NCBI GenBank assembly: GCA_045531905.1
Contig: JAZSEY010000013.1
Span: forward strand, 62,001 to 126,000
Source: RGIG6919 sp045531905
GTDB taxonomy: Bacteria; Bacillota; Clostridia; Lachnospirales; Lachnospiraceae
Length of the DNA: 64,000 nt
Reading direction: 5' to 3'
Part shown: positions 60,803 to 64,000 of the stretch, piece by piece
Position numbering within the stretch: position 1 is the stretch's first letter
Layout of the letters: every line of letters starts with the position of its first letter
Position numbers and translations under genes: made by a program
Notes under the pieces: model-generated
The model's database searches: none
What the model was told of the DNA's origin: nothing
What the model saw: the letters and a program-made list of their open reading frames with translations, nothing else

Positions 60803-62637
60803 TGCAGATTTTAGAATCAAACAAAATTGCATTGCAAAAACGCATGCCACAATTGTGGGATGCGCTTTTTGCGTTCATAGAAGATAATAAGATGTCAACA
60901 GATATTCAATTGGATGTCGCTAAGGACGGCAATCAGATAGATGTGATGACGATGCAAGATGGAGCTGTTTACATGCAAAGTCAATATCGTCCCCTAGAAG
61001 AAGCAAAAAGATTTGCGAAGCAGTATGCTGAAGCTAAGCCCCATTCCTGCTTTTTATTTTTAGGAATAGGAAATGGATATGTATTGCGTGAATTGTTAAC
61101 GCGCCAGGATATTTCATATATTTTATATGAACCGTCACTGCAGTATTTTATACATGTGTTAATGCATTATGATATAAGTGATATATTGTTGGCGGGAAAT
61201 GTGCATTTTTATGTGGCAGGTTTGAATGATAGTGAATTGAAATTGGATATGTACCAGCATGTGAATCGACTAAATTGGCATCTTTTTTATTTGGATGCGA
61301 TGCCAAAGTATAAGCAATTGTATCCGAAAGAGTTTGAAGAGTTGGCAATACTATATCGGGACAGTCAAGTGCATGGAAAACAAAACTATGATGCTGTGAA
61401 TGTCAAAGGTCCTATTGAATTTGAAAATGTGTTGATGAATTTAAGGTATTTATATAAAAGTAATAGTATTTGTGCTTATAAAGGCGTCTTAACACCAGAA
61501 ATACCAGTAGTAATTGTGGCTGCGGGACCATCTTTAGAGAAAAATATATCTTATCTAAAAGAATGTAGGAATCAGGTATTCATTTTGTGCGTGGACAGAG
61601 TGGCACCGATATTGGCAAAATACGGAATTCAACCGCATGCATATGTCACTGTCGATTGCAATAAAGAGTTGGAATTGTTTCAGGACGAACAGGTGAGTAA
61701 TGCACCTTGGTTTGCATATACTTCGGCTAATTATAGGGGTCTTGAATTATTACATAATCCAAATATAATTTTTGCATCTACTATTTGTCGATATGGTGGA
61801 TATTTGTATCAATGTGTGGGAAGTGATTTGCAAGAACTTAGAAATGGTGGTAGTGTTGCTACGGTTGCTGCAATGATTGCTTTGGAGTTAGGTAGCAAAA
61901 CAATCATCCTAATTGGGCAGGATTTGGCTCTTACTGGAAATAAAGAGCATATTGGCGAAGCGGAAAAGAGTGTATTTGGACCAGAAGGGTGTCTTTTGAC
62001 TGTAAAAGGATACGACGGTAATCCTGTGACAACCAGACAGGATTTTAAGGCATATCTGGATTGGTATGAAGCATTTGCCACAAAGCATAGGGATGTTCGA
62101 TTTGTCAATGCTACAGAGGGCGGTGCATGGATTGAAGGAATGGAACATATTTCTTTGATAGAAGCGGTAAAAAAATATGGACTAACATCCATTGATGGAG
62201 ATGCATTGCTGAAACAAATTCCACTTGTCATGACGTCCGAAAAACAGATGATTATACACAATGAATATTTACATCTAAAACGATATTTTCATCAAATACA
62301 AGCAGAGGTAAAAAATGCGATACGATGGATGAAAATAGGAATTGAGATTTTAGAGAAACGGGATTTGCAAAATCCCAAATTAGGTAAAACAGAGAAAGTC
62401 ATGGGAGATTTTCAAGAATTGTATAACAGTTATGCGGGGCATTTTGTGTTGGATATGGTATTGGGAAAAGAGATACAAAATGCGTTGTTAGATTTAGATT
62501 TTACAAAGGATGATGTATGTGCGGAACTGAAGCGTCTGTACACAAAAATGCTGGAGTTTTATCAGGGAGTAGAAGGTGCTGTAACCCGAGCAATTCCTTT
62601 GTTAAATACGGTGTTACAGAAGATAGAAGAGGAGTAG
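60802..62637 (+). CDS. DUF115/Maf-type motility accessory protein, predicted flagellin glycosylation, 611 aa
   Basis: Middle region is the MAF_flag10/DUF115 fold: VVIVAAGPSLEKNISYLKEC (nucleotide-binding start), FILCVDRVAPILAKYGIQPHAYVTVD, and NGGSVATVAAMIALELGSKTIILIGQDLALTG. Maf proteins add nonulosonic-type sugars to flagellin in other motile bacteria. Its neighbour is the flagellin gene. No nonulosonic acid synthesis genes lie in the window, so the donor sugar is unknown. Confidence 0.85.
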   Translation: MQILESNKIALQKRMPQLWDALFAFIEDNKMSTDIQLDVAKDGNQIDVMTMQDGAVYMQSQYRPLEEAKRFAKQYAEAKPHSCFLFLGIGNGYVLRELLTRQDISYILYEPSLQYFIHVLMHYDISDILLAGNVHFYVAGLNDSELKLDMYQHVNRLNWHLFYLDAMPKYKQLYPKEFEELAILYRDSQVHGKQNYDAVNVKGPIEFENVLMNLRYLYKSNSICAYKGVLTPEIPVVIVAAGPSLEKNISYLKECRNQVFILCVDRVAPILAKYGIQPHAYVTVDCNKELELFQDEQVSNAPWFAYTSANYRGLELLHNPNIIFASTICRYGGYLYQCVGSDLQELRNGGSVATVAAMIALELGSKTIILIGQDLALTGNKEHIGEAEKSVFGPEGCLLTVKGYDGNPVTTRQDFKAYLDWYEAFATKHRDVRFVNATEGGAWIEGMEHISLIEAVKKYGLTSIDGDALLKQIPLVMTSEKQMIIHNEYLHLKRYFHQIQAEVKNAIRWMKIGIEILEKRDLQNPKLGKTEKVMGDFQELYNSYAGHFVLDMVLGKEIQNALLDLDFTKDDVCAELKRLYTKMLEFYQGVEGAVTRAIPLLNTVLQKIEEE

Positions 62638-62643
62638 ATGCAT

Positions 62644-63807
62644 ATGAGAATTCTTTTTTGTAAATGGAATGGATGCGCAGAAATCGGTATGGAATCGGCG
62701 ATGAAACGTTTAGGACATACAGTGGATTTTGTGCAATATGCATTTGAAGGTGCCGACTATTCAGAAGAGTGTGTAAATTTATTGCAGGCACAGCTGGAGC
62801 AGAACACTTATGATTTGGTTTTTTCCCAAAATTTTATTCCCATTGTTTCTAAGGTCTGTAACATTTTTCGTGTGAAATATATTAGTTGGGTTATGGATAG
62901 TCCGGCATACCATTTGTATGCACAAACACTGAAAAGTCCGTATAACTATGTGTTTATATTTGACAGAATGCTTTATGAACGGTTTGTTCATGTGAATCCG
63001 GAACATATCTTTTATTATCCATTGGCAACTTGTATGTATGAATGGGAACATGCAAAGAGACAAAAGTCAAATCGGGATTTCAGTGCAGATGTATCCTTTT
63101 TAGGTTCTATGTATGTAACCGAAAGCGTATATGATGCAGTGAAAGACGTTCCGGAATATATCCATGGTTATATGGAGGGCTTGTTAGAAGCACAGTTAAA
63201 TGTATATGGATACAATTTTTTAGAGGATGCATTGCCTATCGAAATTGCAACACAGTATGCAGAATATGCAGATTGGAGACAGACTGAGGATTATGAACGG
63301 GATGTCAAAGGTGTTGTGTCACAGGTGTATTTAGGAAAAAAATGTGCACAGATGGAACGGTTTCGCATTGCTGAGTCATTGATGGATTCAGAAATGGATT
63401 TTAAATTATATACGAATAGTCCCTTGACGGGGAAACTGCAAACTGTCAATCAAGGTGTAGTAGGATATTATGATGAAATGCCCCATGTGTTTGCACAAAG
63501 CAAGATTAATTTAAATATTACTTCTAAGTCGATTTGCAGTGGCTTGCCTCTTAGAATGTTTGATATTATGGGGTGCGGTGGATTTCTATTGACTAACTAT
63601 CAGAGTGAGTTGGCAGAGTATTTTGAAATTGGAAAAGAGTTGGCTGTATACGAAAGTATTCCGCATCTTCTGGAGCAGGTACGTTACTACGTTGACCATG
63701 AGGATGAAAGAAGAGAGATAGCAAAAAGAGGATATGAAAAGGTAAAGCAACACTTTTCTTATGATGTGGCATTACCGGAATTGTTTTATATAGCGGGTCT
63801 TAGATAA
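62644..63807 (+). CDS. CgeB-like glycosyltransferase, 387 aa
   Basis: Glycosyltransferase of the CgeB / DUF3880 type: N-terminal domain with a MRILFCKW start, KSICSGLPLRMFDIMGCGGFLLTNYQSELAEYFE near residue 295-328 (the nucleotide-sugar region), and a C-terminal end ERREIAKRGYEKVKQHFSYD. The ATG at 62644 is chosen for spacing to GGAG; 62638 is an alternative. It follows the Maf-like gene, suggesting a role in flagellin glycosylation. Confidence 0.8.
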   Translation: MRILFCKWNGCAEIGMESAMKRLGHTVDFVQYAFEGADYSEECVNLLQAQLEQNTYDLVFSQNFIPIVSKVCNIFRVKYISWVMDSPAYHLYAQTLKSPYNYVFIFDRMLYERFVHVNPEHIFYYPLATCMYEWEHAKRQKSNRDFSADVSFLGSMYVTESVYDAVKDVPEYIHGYMEGLLEAQLNVYGYNFLEDALPIEIATQYAEYADWRQTEDYERDVKGVVSQVYLGKKCAQMERFRIAESLMDSEMDFKLYTNSPLTGKLQTVNQGVVGYYDEMPHVFAQSKINLNITSKSICSGLPLRMFDIMGCGGFLLTNYQSELAEYFEIGKELAVYESIPHLLEQVRYYVDHEDERREIAKRGYEKVKQHFSYDVALPELFYIAGLR

Positions 63808-63810
63808 TAA

Positions 63811-63847
63811 AAAGGCTGGATTTCCTAAAGTGGAAATCCGGCCTTTT
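63811..63847. terminator. Bidirectional terminator of convergent glycosyltransferase genes
   Basis: AAAGGCTGGATTTCC (63811-63825) pairs with GGAAATCCGGCCTTT (63832-63846), one T-G pair. The stop codon of the minus-strand gene lies inside it. Confidence 0.8.
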
Positions 63848-64000
63848 CAAGATTTTGAATCATTTCCTTGGCGCGGTGAATCATGGTATGGTTTTCTAAT
63901 ACATTTTGATAACCGTTTCGTGCAATTTGCAGGCGTTCATCGTCATGTTGCAAGTAATAGCGAATTTTATCCTCCAGTTCTTCTATGCTGGTATACATAA
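63825..64000 (-). CDS. CgeB-like glycosyltransferase, C-terminal fragment (5' end outside window)
   Basis: Reading the minus strand from 64000 gives 57 codons and a TAG at 63827-63825. The peptide YTSIEELEDKIRYYLQHDDE then RLQIARNGYQNVLENHTMI matches the C-terminal end of the plus-strand glycosyltransferase upstream (YESIPHLLEQVRYYVDHEDE then RREIAKRGYEKVKQHFSYD), so the two are paralogs in convergent order. The fragment is too short for full domain analysis. The frame is open to the window edge. It is probably part of the same glycosylation locus. Confidence 0.75.
   Translation of the reverse strand, partial: MYTSIEELEDKIRYYLQHDDERLQIARNGYQNVLENHTMIHRAKEMIQNLEKAGFPL

Overview
The window reads as chromosomal DNA of a motile, anaerobic, low-to-mid GC Firmicute of the family Lachnospiraceae (Roseburia / Agathobacter / Butyrivibrio-like). 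This rests on protein style, on pyruvate formate-lyase with ferredoxin, on a DUF1858 redox protein, on a subunit c with Na+-type ligands, and on a flagellar order matching the Bacillus comFC-yvyF-flgM-flgN-flgK-flgL-fliW-csrA-hag block. No rRNA, tRNA, CRISPR array, prophage or intact insertion sequence was recognised.

Layout. 1-3.2 kb: end of a phosphofructokinase gene, a small Cys-containing unknown and a large exported protein with a degenerate C39-like end. 3.2-7.4 kb: a fermentation locus on the minus strand whose pyruvate formate-lyase is split into a 679-aa core without glycyl-radical domain, a 67-aa Cys-bearing relative of that domain, and a 79-aa protein that supplies it; the activase and a ferredoxin follow. 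A divergent DUF1858 gene shares an intergenic region with repeated GTATAC palindromes. 7.4-14.3 kb: a 140-nt hairpin, then a three-gene SMC/condensin-like operon (Wadjet JetA-JetB-JetC type) with no JetD. 14.3-23.2 kb: membrane and housekeeping genes (MscL with zinc ribbon, CBM2-like/HD-GYP protein, asparaginase, LytTR regulator lacking the phospho-Asp, MecA, amidase, Sua5/TsaC, RpiB) and a gene-poor 0.5-kb stretch that looks like structured RNA. 23.3-30.5 kb: complete F-type ATP synthase operon atpZ-I-B-E-F-H-A-G-D-C with Na+-type subunit c signature. 30.5-39.8 kb: Rpn-like nuclease, lipoproteins, YwmB-like protein, MATE exporter, SfsA, Nth, PRTase-like and LUD proteins, PrcB-like lipoprotein, DivIVA-like protein. 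39.9-45.7 kb: a multi-sensor protein with no output domain, mbl (with sigma-D-like and sigma-A-like promoters), and rod genes flgF/flgG/flgJ. 45.7-49.1 kb: recD2, comFC, yvyF. 49.2-64 kb: late flagellar genes with three sigma-D-type promoters over the region, two tandem FlgK proteins, FliW/CsrA, FliD/S/T, a short flagellin with a CsrA-type leader, then probable flagellin glycosylation genes (DUF115/Maf protein and CgeB-like glycosyltransferases, one running off the right edge on the minus strand).

How the genes work together: the fermentation locus makes acetyl-CoA and formate, the ATP synthase couples ATP to an ion gradient (predicted Na+), and the flagellar block contains its own control loop (FlgM against sigma-D, FliW against CsrA, CsrA on the hag leader). 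The most unusual feature is the split, three-part pyruvate formate-lyase; next are the JetD-less condensin operon and the unassigned structured region at about 20.3-20.7 kb.
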